This document shows positions 48,288-61,500 of a stretch of 64,000 bases of DNA, piece after piece. Location: assembly GCA_037074765.1 (NCBI GenBank), contig JBAMDO010000210.1, positions 30,402 through 94,401 on the forward strand, read 5' to 3'. The notes beneath the pieces were generated by a model that worked only from the letters and a program-made list of their open reading frames with translations, did not search any database and was not told where the DNA came from. Origin of the DNA: Mansonella perstans (Eukaryota; Nematoda; Chromadorea; Rhabditida; Onchocercidae). The stretch's first letter is position 1; every line of letters begins with the position of its first letter. The position numbers and the translations under genes are program-made.

Positions 48288-51200
48288 GTAAGTTAGAATT
48301 AAATTTGCACAGTGTTGCCAAATAATCACCAAGCTTTTAAATTATTTGAAGAAAACAATACAGTACTATTTTTTCACTCTTCTTAATTATTTTTCATCCA
48401 ACCTTCCAAACGAGAAATGAAAAAATAAAAAGATAAAAGCAGTTTTAACGAACAAAATTTTTACAATTTTAAATGTATTAATCAGAGTTTTTTCTTAATA
48501 CTTGTAAAACAAATTTTCACTTCTAATTATTTTTCACTTTTATTCGTTATTTTTTTTATTTATTTTCAGTTATTCCTAATTATTAAACTAATTGCTGATC
48601 ATTCTGATTTATAATCGTCATATTCTTTTTCCGATATATTACTCTCTATCAGTGATTATTTGTTTATATTAATTTAATTAATCATAATATCATATGATAT
48701 GTTACTAACTCAGCTTGATAACTTTGTTCATATTTTGCATTCTTAAACATTTCATAACGTGTTAATTAATTGGAACATGAGGAATACTTCGTTCCTTTTT
48801 CTAAAGTAATCTTGAAAATAAATGGAAAAATTTTTGGTAGGATTTAATTTTCATTTATATCTTTCTTCTGTCTTCTTTTTAGTTTCTTCTTTGCCGCTTT
48901 TTTCCTTTCTTTTTTTCCTTTTTCTTCTAATTTTCAAGTTTGAACAAGTTTTTTTTTTTAAAAAAAAAGAAAATATGCATATATCACTGATAAATTTGTA
49001 GGATGATAGGCTTTTTTTCTTGTCCTAATTTAGAAATGATTTTTTCTAGGTTTATAGATAAAGACTGGAACTAACTAATCTATAGCAACATCATTTGCTC
49101 TTGTTTCTTTTCTTACCTCTCTCCCTTATATACTCTTAAAATCATACTTGCTTACTACTTAGTTATTTACAAGTTTACTTACACCGAAATATTATTCAGA
49201 ATTTCACTTCACTTCTTTAGAATTTATAAAAATTTTTTTGCAATAGTATATTCATTTCAGATCTTACTTACTTACTACTTACTTATTTTTCTTGGAGAAA
49301 TATTCTAATATTAAACTTTAAGTATTCGTCGGCGGTTTGTGTTCCTAAAATATAAAATGTAAATGTAAAATATTATTAAAATAATAATTATTCAATGAAT
49401 AACAGTAATGTATGCGTTCCTGAAATAATTATCACATACAAACCGGAAACTAAATTTTCTGTGCATTCTTCCGATCAATAGTTTCAGTGATTCCATCGTT
49501 TTCTATCAGCAGTCTAATTAGTTAATTAAATAATCGGACATTTTTCCGATAGTTATAATACAGCTATTTGCAATACAGCTATTCATGGACTTTAACGTTG
49601 TTGACCTTTTCACATATGATTACTTCTCAAACATTCTTCGAGATATTACTTTTCAAACATTATGAATTTTGTGCTGTCATCCCGTTTCACAAAATTTTTA
49701 AACCAGAATTACCGGAATACTGCAAGAAGAAAAGCTGTTCGCAAAAATTGCTTAGGTAATCATAAGAAGATTTCTGTTCTGCCAGTTCTTCTAATTGCTA
49801 ATCTGATTCCTTAGCAAGCCGGATTTTTTAGCCTTGTCATCTGTTATCTTCAAATCTGTTTTTTAGAGCTATATTTTTAATTCATGTTTCCGCAAAGATT
49901 TGGTAAAAGTGCAAATTGACATGCAAAATTTGATATGTTTGCAAAATTTAAATTTTTTCAACGCAATCTTTTTTGCTATTTCTTAAAGCGAAAGAAGGAA
50001 AAGATTTGATTTATTTTTGAAAACAAAAAATTGATTTTCGACATATTTGTTTGTTGGCCACAGTAGCAGTTAATTTAAATTGCAAATAGTAACTTCTTCA
50101 TTTTATTCAATTTTCCGATTAGATATGAAGCATTTAAGATAAGATGCTTTTTGAACCGGAAGATAATATTCAATAATGAAATTACACTGATACATTTATT
50201 AAATTAAACTTCAGCAATAACAAATGCAGTTGATTCATTGAATACGCTTTAGTCTCGTGGCGCAAAAATGCACATATTGCGCATATAATTCAGTCTTTTT
50301 TCAGTTTTTATCAATAAGTGATTTTCTTTAAGAGTCAAAATTAACCGATCTGTAAATATTTCACCGAATAGAAAAAAATATCCCTGTTATGAAATTCAGA
50401 AATTTTGTTAGATTCGATGAAACTGTAATTATTTCTTGAAATTCCACCAATTGTTAAATCTATGTTTTAATTAACTGATGTGCAGTCGCATTTTTAAGGA
50501 CTAAAATTGCATTACGAATTGTGAACAATTATAAATTTAAACTTCAAAATTTTCCCTTCTTCTATAATCCTTGCTTTCATTGTTGTTGTTTATTTTATTC
50601 ATTAACAATACCTTTCTCTTATCATATCAATTGTTTTCTTTTTTCGTCGTTTTTGCAGAAGGATTTCAATTTGATTTAAACAACACTCATATGTATAAAC
50701 TTCTCTCTTCCTATGTGTGTACCTGTGTCTTTAAAAGGAGTTATTATTATCACTGAAAATTATCACCAGGTAATAATTGCATTTAAACGATAATGACTTT
50801 TTACTTTTTATTTCTTTTTTTTCAAAATCTGATTGAAATGAATTAAATGAAAAAAGAAGGAAAAGAAATGAAATTGATAAAGTTTTTAAATTTTGAAAAA
50901 AGATATTTGCGCAAAATTTTTTTTCGCTTTTTTCATAAAAAGAAAAGAAAGCTAAGCTTTTAAAACATAATAAAATTATAGCTTTTTTCCCAAAAAAAGT
51001 TTACATTATCCCAAGGGTTTTTTAAACTTATTTGCTGCTTTTTGCTAAAATATAATAAAGTTAAGGCTTTTTTTAAGAAAAAGTTTACATTGTCCCAAGG
51101 GTCTTTCAAACTTATATGCTGACTTTTCCTTCTTTTTTTTAATACTGAACTAAACTTCGCTTTTTTTTTCTTCTGGGAATTTCTTCCAAATGGAAAAAGG

Positions 51201-52596
51201 ACAGAGTTTCTTGGCAACTTTTTATAATATTGTTAATATAATGCTTTGCCTTGCTTTGCTTTCAGTGCAACTTATACTTTTGCTATTGTTGTATATAACT
51301 TTAAAACGGCTTGCTTTGCTATCTGAGTATTTTCAGTATTTTTGATTTGTATAATTTCATGATGGGTTTTCTTCCTGAGCTTATTCGTTATCAACCGATT
51401 TCTGCAACTTCAGAATGCTTTCTGGATCCGTGATAAACCATTATCACTGAATTTCACAACTTCTGAATAAGTTCTTGATCCGGAACCTAAACCTATGTTT
51501 GTTTATTCACTCTATCTAATTCATTTTTTTTGTAATCATTTTTGTAATTGTAATTTCGTACTTACATATAAACGTTATGCAATCATAAGCAAATGAATGC
51601 GTAGAAATTACAAAATTGAAATATACGGAAAAATACAAATTAAATACACGTTAATTATAATATTTGATATATTACCGTGTGGATCATTGATTAATCTCTT
51701 TTAAGTTGTAATCAGTATTTCTGTTTGAATAATTTTTAATTGAAAACTAAATTTTCTCAAATTCAAAATTAAACTCTTTCAACCGTTCCTCTACTCCGTT
51801 ACTCAAGCATAAAAAGCATATAATTTATGATAGTTTTCCGGTCTACTACCCTTTTTAATGATCGTCTAATACTTCGGATAATATTAGTAAAACTGCCAAA
51901 AATGACTTGTCGCATTGCTTTATCCACCAATTTCCAACTACTACCATCTAATCGATAACCTGATTCGATAAACTATGTTTTTGGCAGTTTTTCGTAATAG
52001 TTTTTGTGAGTTAACATTTTACAGAAACCGTAAATCTCATTTTTTTAGTATTAACTACCTGAAAATCAAAACAATATATTGCTTTGCTTTCAATACTGAT
52101 AGTAATATGGATGCATGTTTAGTCACAAATATAACAATAAAGTATCGGTTAAAATTTCATTAATAATAAAAATTTGTATAAACTGAAAATCAAATATAAT
52201 TTAGCATAAAAAATTTTACGCTTACAAAATTATGACAAAAAAGTTCGTATATTTTCATTTCTCATCAAAACTTAGCATTCAGCAAAATTAAAAAACTAAG
52301 GATTCAAATGCTTAAAATCTGTTCACTAAGAAGTAAACGTATATACCTAAAATAATAAACTATTTCTAATTATTTCATTCTAAAACTTGAGCGGTTTGTT
52401 GATTAAGATTGTGATAGAAATTTTGGCTTTGTAGTGTATGTTATTAATATTTTTGAATTATTTGATTGAAATTTACTCATATCAACAAAACGATTTTTGT
52501 TCATTTTCACTCTAATCGCATTAAATAAAAAAAATTCGCTTTTCCGTTCCTTCCACATATTCCGTTTGGGTGTATGATTGACAAAAAAAATCCTTA
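48288..52596 (+). other. Interval between the two unrecognised right-hand genes
   Basis: AT-rich DNA. A good acceptor (TTTTTGCAG, 50658) and donor (CCAG|GTAATA, about 50769) bracket a stretch that is not open in any phase, so it is not a coding exon. The 84 bp duplication at 50980-51125 is the only clear structure. Nothing else is supported. Confidence 0.5.
50980..51125 (+). repeat. Two-copy tandem duplication, offset 84 bp
   Basis: GTTTACATTATCCCAAGGG with flanks recurs as GTTTACATTGTCCCAAGGG. The shared CCCAAGGG begins at 51010 and 51094. On the - strand an 85-codon frame therefore shows a repeated DPWDNVNFF/NPWDNVNFF motif. The offset is a multiple of three, but nothing else suggests coding. 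Confidence 0.8.
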
Positions 52597-55500
52597 ATGG
52601 AGCAAATGATGCGAACAACTCGATCCGTTTTATCATTTCTTCTATCATCTGATGTTGCTCTGGTACCACCGGATGATGAAATTACCACACCGTTGATAAG
52701 ACCTAGCCATAATTCTTCGGTTGTTGAAACATCTGATCTACTTTTTCGTCCTATCCTTATCAAGGATGGCAACGATAACAACAGCAATTGCTACTATTTT
52801 GATATTTACAGGTTAATTAATTTTATGTAAAATTCTTTAAAATGATTAGAGTAAAGGTAGAAAAGAATATGAGTAAGAAATTTAAGAAATTTCTTAAATT
52901 GAAGTTTTTAACTTAAATATATAAATCGTTTAATACATATGAAATAATTTACAAATGCTTTTTTTTTGCAATCTTTTCTCTTGATAAGTAGGTATGTACA
53001 TATATATCAACAAAAATCTCTCGAAAGTTATTTACAATGTTTAAGAATAGCTTATTGATTATTTTTTTAAAAATTTTAGCAACGATCAAATATTTCAGTA
53101 CAAGAATATATTATATTAGGTTTACTTATTGTTTGACCAACAGAGCAATTTTGATAAGATCTTATGGTATATGTAAGGTGAAATGAATTTTGTTAGTTGG
53201 ACGGTGAAAATGAAATTATAGCAGTGAAATTAAAAATGAAATAATTAGCTAATATAATTTTGAAATTTCCAAACATTTTTGATTTCATAATAAACATTTG
53301 AATTTCCTTAATGTAGATTCAAATTATATGTAGATTCAAATTATTGTGATAAAAATTTCGATAGTTCTTGTTCTTGCTATCAACAGAAAGAGTTTCATTG
53401 AACAATTGATAATAATTGAAAGAAAAGTAATGTCATATAAAAGTATCATTCGTTAATAAATTTCTTGAAGTAAAATATTTTGGAAAACGAATTTCGTTTT
53501 TATTAATTAACTTTAAAATTTCCAAACACTTTATGATCTTACAATGAACATTCAAATTCCTCTAATTTAGATTCAGTTGATATCAACAAAGCATACATGT
53601 TGCATTGTTGTTATTATCATCATCAATCGTCATCAATTATTATCATCATTATTATCGTCATCATCAATCATCATCATCATCAATCATCATCATCATTCCC
53701 ATTATCATTAATACTGCCTCATGATCATCGTTGTTATGACGATTATAATGATGTTATAGTCATAATGTTAATAATAATTATAATATTACGATCGCTATTA
53801 TGTTTTTACTATGCGATTTTTAATTATCGTTCCAGATATTCTTCCTATCAGCAAATATAAAAAAAGCCAAAAAAAATTGAAAATAAACGAAATATTACTT
53901 GCCTGGTTAGGCTAAAAACTTATTGTTCAAATTTGTGTTATTACTTTGACCTAAACTGCAAAGGAATTGTTATAACTATTACCAATGCTTGCGTAAAAGA
54001 GATGAAAATAACAAATTTCAAGATAACAAATGCCTTTAATTATCGATTATCTCATGAGGCTTTCCACTTATCAAGCTTTTTCATCTTCACAATTTTCGCT
54101 TCAAATGTCAAATAACCGTCACTATGTCAATTCTTCCTTGCATTCATCGAAAAAACACCGAATATTTAAGGGTATGTTTTCATAATTGGTGATTTATAAC
54201 CTCCAATAACAGTGATCACTTATTTATTCATTCAAATCATTTCTTATGCTATCGTTTTGCTTGAAATATCGCATACATATGCTTTTTTTAAATAGTAATT
54301 TATACGCCAAATATGCTTTTATTGCTTCATATTCACATCCATTTCCTATCCAGTATCATCATTAATCTATTAGTCTTAATTAGCAATCAGTAAGATAAGA
54401 AACATTTAAAGAAATGAGATTTAAAATAGCATTTAATATGAATATATTAATGAGATAATAATGCATGTTAATGTAAAACAGTAAATTTCAACGATGCAAA
54501 ATTCTGTGAATACTTTTTGACGAACTTAACATTACTTTAACCATGAAAGACATTTTTATTCCTATTTACAGCTAGTTTAATTTTCTCGATTTTTTTTGAT
54601 GAGTTTGCAAGTCATCAAAATCTGTTATCATTATTATCATTCTCATGTCAGCAGTGTTCCTTCAGCATTGTTTCATTTGTTGTCATGAGTAAAAATCAAA
54701 CTTTTATTGGTAGTACTTTATCATCTTATGACTCTAATTAATATCAGCAAGTTTTTTCTTTAATGTTACAACTATTATCTGATCATGATTTTGTTCATGT
54801 TTTACCATTATTATCATTTATCATGAGTAATAATCAAGTTATTATTGATATTGCTTTATCATGTTATTTTCATTATCATCATCATGATTCTGTTAACGAT
54901 TTTATACAGATATTTCAAACGTAAGTCTAGGATTCCTGTGTGCTTAAGTTCAATTCGAATTTTATGTTAGATTTAATTGAAAAACATAGGAACTTAAGAG
55001 TTAAGTTTACTTATTTGTTCGTCCATAATTAACTTTTATTCTTTACGACCATACAAAAAGGCTTAGTCATTTCTAGTTTGAAATGACATTTTTTATAAAA
55101 ATATATCATTTGCTTGCCTTCTAATTCGTAAGCATTAATGGCAAACTTCGTAAAAGTTTTTATTTAAATTTAACTAATAGCAACTTATTTCTCCACAATT
55201 GGTGAGATGACTGTTCAATTTGCGCACTTATTTGCTTATTTGGCTTATTTTATTTCATATCCTTTCCCGTTTTCATTTATTTACCTGCTCCATTGAAAAA
55301 AAAATTTCTTATCCAACTTCAATTTTTTACTTCATTACTTGGTCAATTCACTTTTTCATCAATTTTACAACAAAATGGGAATTATTACTGGTCAAATATA
55401 ATCACCAAATATCTTATCAGACTCTTTGTTCCTTCCCACAACTTTTTCACTTTTTTTGTCTTGTAAAACTTTATTTTCTATACTAAATTTTCTTTTTGTT

Positions 55501-58500
55501 ATATCAGTATTTTAATTAATACTTATATCATGTTAAAGTGTGATAAATTTGGTTAATTACCAAATTTTAATTTTACTGCTTCCGTATTTCTTTGTTTGCT
55601 TTTTTAAATTGTTTAATTAATGCATATTTCATTTGTATTAATATCGCTTGCAAATTTTTTCATATTCGCAAATACCTTATTTCAAAAAAAAAAAAATTGG
55701 TTAATGTTGTCGTATCATATCTTACTGTAATGTGTTGTGCTGCATTGTAACGTATCAAAAACACTAATGTTAGAATCTTTTAATTAAAAAAAAGCAAACA
55801 AGGAGGGAAAATATTCTGAAGAAAAAGCAAAATTCAACAATTAATAAAAAAAAAAATTAAATAGTAAAAATGAAAAAAATAGGAAGCCAAAATTAAAACA
55901 TTAAAGAATTAATAAAAATTAGTAACAATATTTTCGGTCAGTTTGTGATAAAAGGAAAAAATGAAAGAGTGTTTTAAGTCCTGCAATGAAATGAGTAACA
56001 TATTTTGCATAAAACATTAATAAATGACGAATTTAATGATTTCTTCATTTTTCAGAAGTTTTTATGCCATTCCTAAATTGCATTTTTCATTTCAAAGTGT
56101 TAGCAAAAAATTCTGATAGATCTTGCATTTTGCATTTTTTTATTACTTTTATTTTTTTGTCTTAAATTCTGAATGAATTTTCAATTTTACTCTGTTAATT
56201 TTTGATTTTCTGGGTGATGAAATTTCATAAATGCTTTCTTTTCGGTTTTTCTCTTCCTTTTTTTTGTTTCGAAAATAAAATTTTTTTCCTATTCTTTTAA
56301 ATTCGGCATTTTAAATATTTGTATATTTTATTTGTATAAGATAATATTCCATACAAAATTAATTTTTTGTCAAACTTCCCTTTAACTTTTGTTTTCCTTC
56401 CGCAATTCAGTTGTTTAGGATTGAAATTAATTAGGTTGGCTATCAACGAAAAAATTTTTAAATTTAACGCAAAATGATGAAAATGAAAGAAAAAGAAATT
56501 TGGATAGCACATTTATTTAAACAATGTTGAATATTTACCAAAGGCGTTTTTTGGCTTTGGCCTAACAAAGAAAAATTATTTGGCCAAATGAAAAACAAAT
56601 GGTTGGAACATTTTAGCTTAGCGAAAATCTTTTTAACTTACAAATTTCGTGTTGTTTCTTCTTTCATTTTTTTCTCTCGTAATTATTTGGAATTTAAGTC
56701 ATTCGGTTCCGTAATGAACATTTTCACTGATTTTTTTCTCTTCTTTATCGTTTCAAATTTCTATCAATTTCTTTTCACCAACATTTTCAATTTTAATTCT
56801 GATACATCAGTTTAATTGGTAAATAAATTAATAAATGATCCGCATTTATGGCATCCAGGTGAAGTCTCATTGGCTAGCTAGAGCAAATCTTGAAACACCA
56901 AGAAAATGTCTGAAAAAATCTTCCAGTTTCTTTCCCTCTTTTTTTCTCTCCCTTTTTCTTTCTCTCTCTTTTCTCCTTCCTTTTTCATTAGGAAGAACCC
57001 CCAAAAACATTTCATAATTTCAAAAAATTCTCAAATGCAGTCTTTTTTGTTTTGCAATTTTAATACCTTCTTTCTATTCATTCTTTGTTATAATTATTGG
57101 CTTAATTTGAATTTGTTTGGAATCAAACAAACAAATAAATTTAGTTAGCAACAGTTAAAATGTATTTGGGAAAAAAGAAGAAAATGAAAATGAAAACAAT
57201 TATCAAATTTCAGAGTTGTGGATGTGAGCGATGCTAAAACATGCGCCTTATTAATGGCAAAGATCAAAGAAGCCGCTCAATCAACGCAGTAAGTTGGTGA
57301 AAAACACAAGTGCAATTTTCATTTTTACATTTTTCAATTCTCCCATTAATTTCAAAATTTTGTTTTTTTATAAAAGCTTACGTTACAAATTATCATAACA
57401 TTAAGTCGCGATATTTGCCAAATTATCAGTATCAAAATACTTGATTTATTTTATTTGTTAAAATAAAACTATTAAAATTTTTGCTAGATTATGAAAATTT
57501 CTAGTTGTGGAATAAACACTTCTGTTAATTATTAATTTATTTCTTTTTTAATGGATATTTTGGATGAAAATTTTTATGTGAACTTATTGATTAAAAAAAT
57601 TGCTATCACTTAAATTAGTACAACAATTTTTTTCTGTAGGATGGAAATGAACGAATTAGATTATAGATAAATCGAATATTGAAATTACTGTACTTGCAAA
57701 AACATGTCCGGTGATGCATGATAATTGATCGGCTAATGATCTGCTTTCAAAGATAATTTGAGGAAGTTTGGAACTTGATATGATTTTGTCAAAGAATGAC
57801 TTTAGTCTAGAACATATTTGGAATAAATGAAAAATCCACATTTTTAAAAATTCTTATTTTCCAGAAATTTCTTTAATTTTGATAAATTTAATTCAAAACT
57901 AAAAACGTCCTCTTGCAAAATGTTAATCTAATTTGTAACTGGTCTATATTATTAATTAATCAGTAATTATTTTTTCTTTTTGCATAGATGCCTACGCGCA
58001 TGTTAATTTGAGTATTTGTTTATTTTCATCATATACTTAGTTTTAAATAATTACCGTGATAGTTGATTAACATTATAACTTGAAATTTATGTTAATTGAA
58101 CAAGCTACTATTTAGACCAGAAATAATAAATTAAAATATTTCGGAAAAAACAATGCATAGCAGTTTTTTCCATTCATTTATGAAATTCATACTTAATTTT
58201 TTCGAACAGTTAATTAGTCGATTAGTTAATAAATGTTTTGCCTAACAAATAACTTTTTGCTTTTCTTTTCCGATATCAATTTATACTGATTTCAGTTTTT
58301 ATTTTCGAATGAGTCCATTATAAATTAGATGATTGATTTGATACCGGAAATAATCGGTAAACAGTTTTTTCGTTATTTGAAAAAATGAATAGTTTGGGAA
58401 GTGAAGTCTCGCGTGTTCGGAAATATTTTCGAAAAATGAGTAGCTCATTTGAAAGATGAAATCTCAGGTGAATAATTTCCTTGAAAAAATATGCAGTTAA

Positions 58501-61500
58501 AACAGAAAACATAAGTAGATTATTTGGACCATTGAATCTCAGGTAAATAATCTCGTAACGGAAGGTAAAATAACCGGCAGACATTGCTTCTGTTATTGGG
58601 AAAAAGTGGCAAAACTATTTAAGGCTTGTTCCGATGATTTTTTTTTTGAGTTTAACAATTTTTGCTGCTAAGTATTTTGACGATTTTAAATTTGTATTAC
58701 AAAAGAAACTTACATCCATTTAAAAGAATTTTTGAAAAAAACTAGCGAAAAATTTTTTCTTTCTCTTTTGTTATCAAATTAAAAATAACAAAGATTCAAA
58801 CAATTTTTTTTTGCTAATGTCATTAACAAATCGTCAATTTGTCCTTTTTTCTGCTTGAGTTTAATTATCAATGCATCCATAAAATTTAAGTTTCAAAATG
58901 TAAAAAATTTCTGCAAAAAAAAATCAAATTTTGTACATTGCTAAAATATATTTAAATGATCGTTATTAAAATACAAACTAATTTTTTACTATTTTAATTA
59001 GTTCTCACATCATTGTCAAAAGGGATTTTGACATTTTGGGTGCAATTATTTAAATGTCTGAGAAAAAATTAACTGAAATGTTTGAGACAGGAAAAAAATT
59101 GCAGCAATATTTTCAAATCGTTAGAGATGGAGAGAGGAGTGCATTTATAAGGGAAAAAGAAAGAACAAAAGAAAAAAGTTTTGAAATACATCAATCACTA
59201 TGTTAATTAATCTTAAAATTATTCCTCTTTCTATTTCTTTCAATGATAAAGTTTTTCTCTTGATATAGTTTTTAAATATTATTATTAAAATGAAGCATGA
59301 ATTGAGAAAAACGAGAGAAAGGAAGAAAGTAAGAGAGTGAAGAAATACGAAATAAAAAATATCATCAGATTAATAGGATTAGCTAATTGAGATAGTGATA
59401 AAAAGATGAGGATGAAACTGAATGATTGAAATATGAATGTCACAAATATTTCTACTTTGCATTTTTGGCTTATTAAATATCCCGAAGAATTTCCCGGGGG
59501 ATTTAAAATTTCCAAATGTGCAGTACAAGAGAAATGAAAATTAGAATGGAAGAAAGTGGAAAAGCAGAGAAGAATTGTTTTCTGCCACAAAAGTAATTTT
59601 CTTGCTTTTAAATGTTCATTTCACTTTACTTTTTTCACTTTTTGGCTCTAATGAAAAGTCATCAATTACTATTCCCATCATTTTAGTCTTTTTTAAAAAA
59701 TTTTATTGCATGAAATTTGCTGTCGCATTCTTAGTTCAATTTAATTTAACCTAATTTAATTTATTTCATCTAATTTGAGTAATCATGTCAACTTTACTTG
59801 TCATTTTATAAATCTGTTACAATTTCTTGTCTGCTCATACCATAATATTTTCATTAACCGTTAATTTGATCCTCCAACTCATGTATGCCAAATATTCGGC
59901 AAATGATGTTCCATTTAAATTTATACATTTCTTTAATCTAATGTGGAAAATTTTATTTAAAAAAGCTTAGAATTTATTAAAATACAAATATGTCCAAAAA
60001 ATGTACGTATTGTGAAAAAGTTTTTATAAATATCGAAATTTGATTAATTTTTTACAACCATACAGTTATTACATCAGTCAAATCTGTTTCAATGTAATCC
60101 ATTTACCAATCATTCTGATCATCAAGCTAACTCATTTTGATAACATAAATGAATTAAGTTCATTGTTAATATCAGTGTTATCAATTTATCAATATTTCAA
60201 TTTGAAACTGTTCTTGAAATCAATCCCTTAAAAAATATATTAAGGCATTTTATGATTTTACGGAAGAAAAACTGGAAAAAAAAAAGATAAATTGGATGAA
60301 AAAATCTGCTCAAACATGGCAAACAGTGTTTTAAGAATTGAATGAAAATATTTCAATAAAAACGAAATGTCAAGTAATGCAACGAAAGAAGTATTATGTT
60401 AGTAAATGAAATAAGTTTATAAATAAATAACAAATGGAACGGATATACGCATAAATTAAACATGAAACAAATATATAAGAATAAATAAGAAATGAAATAA
60501 CAAATAAAAAACTTTTCATTACAAAATGAGTAATATTACTGTATAAAAAAAAGAGAAAGTGAGAAATATTTCAGAAATATTTTAGATTTTTTTCGTTCAA
60601 AAAAACTGCAGAATAAAAATTATTGATTAAAGCATAAAAGTAGCATGTTAAGTATGAATAGTAAAATAGCATAAATAAAATACAAGTGCTAGAAAAGTAA
60701 AGTATAAATAGCAAAATGTATTAAGTATAAAATTGCCGCAATTGTTCACTTCCGTAATTTTACATTAAGATTGCCTAATAGTTTCTTATTAATTCTGTCC
60801 AAAGCAACTTACTTTTAAAAAGCAAAATATTTTCATGAGCTTACCTAAAGTTCAGAAAAATATAAACTTGCTTTTTTTTCGTCAGATGAACTTGTATGAA
60901 TATAGTATGGTCTAAGGTTAGTTAATTTTAATGCCAGCGATTTAATGTCGGCTTAATGTCATTTTTTCAGAATTTATTAAGCTAATTAAGTAGACATAAT
61001 TAGCATGGAAATATCAATTTGTTAATACGAATATTCGCAAAATATTATTTGGTATGAAAAAATTGAAAGTAAATATTACGTTAGTTGAACAAATATGGTG
61101 AAATTTCATGTATTTTCACATTTATTTCTCATTTACTTATGTATGACTTTATGAATAGAAGTTCACATATTTAATTCACCGATACTTTTTACGTACGTGT
61201 CTTGCTATTTCAATTGAATAAGTAATACTTTTGCATTGCTATAATAGAAATAAAATTCGAAAAACTCAAAAAACACATATTTTCGTAAGCATGTTTTGCA
61301 AAATTTCTGCCACCAAAAAAAAAAACTTGGTTGAATTTATGAAGTTAATTAATGTTAAGCAAAAATTCCTGGATTTCGAATAAATTTTAAGAGCAAATTT
61401 GATTTCAATATAAAAATTCCACTTACATCAAGTGGTCACTGATAATGTTTATTGAAATTGTTACTGGTAGAGCTGCCTGTATTCGTTGATTGATTTTATT

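Noticed and set aside
50659..50769. Segment with a strong acceptor and strong donor
   Set aside because: No reading phase is open from acceptor to donor.
59285..59590. - strand 101-codon frame, Phe/Ser/Leu-rich
   Set aside because: Composition-driven on the complement of an A/G-rich stretch; no splice or start context and no motif.
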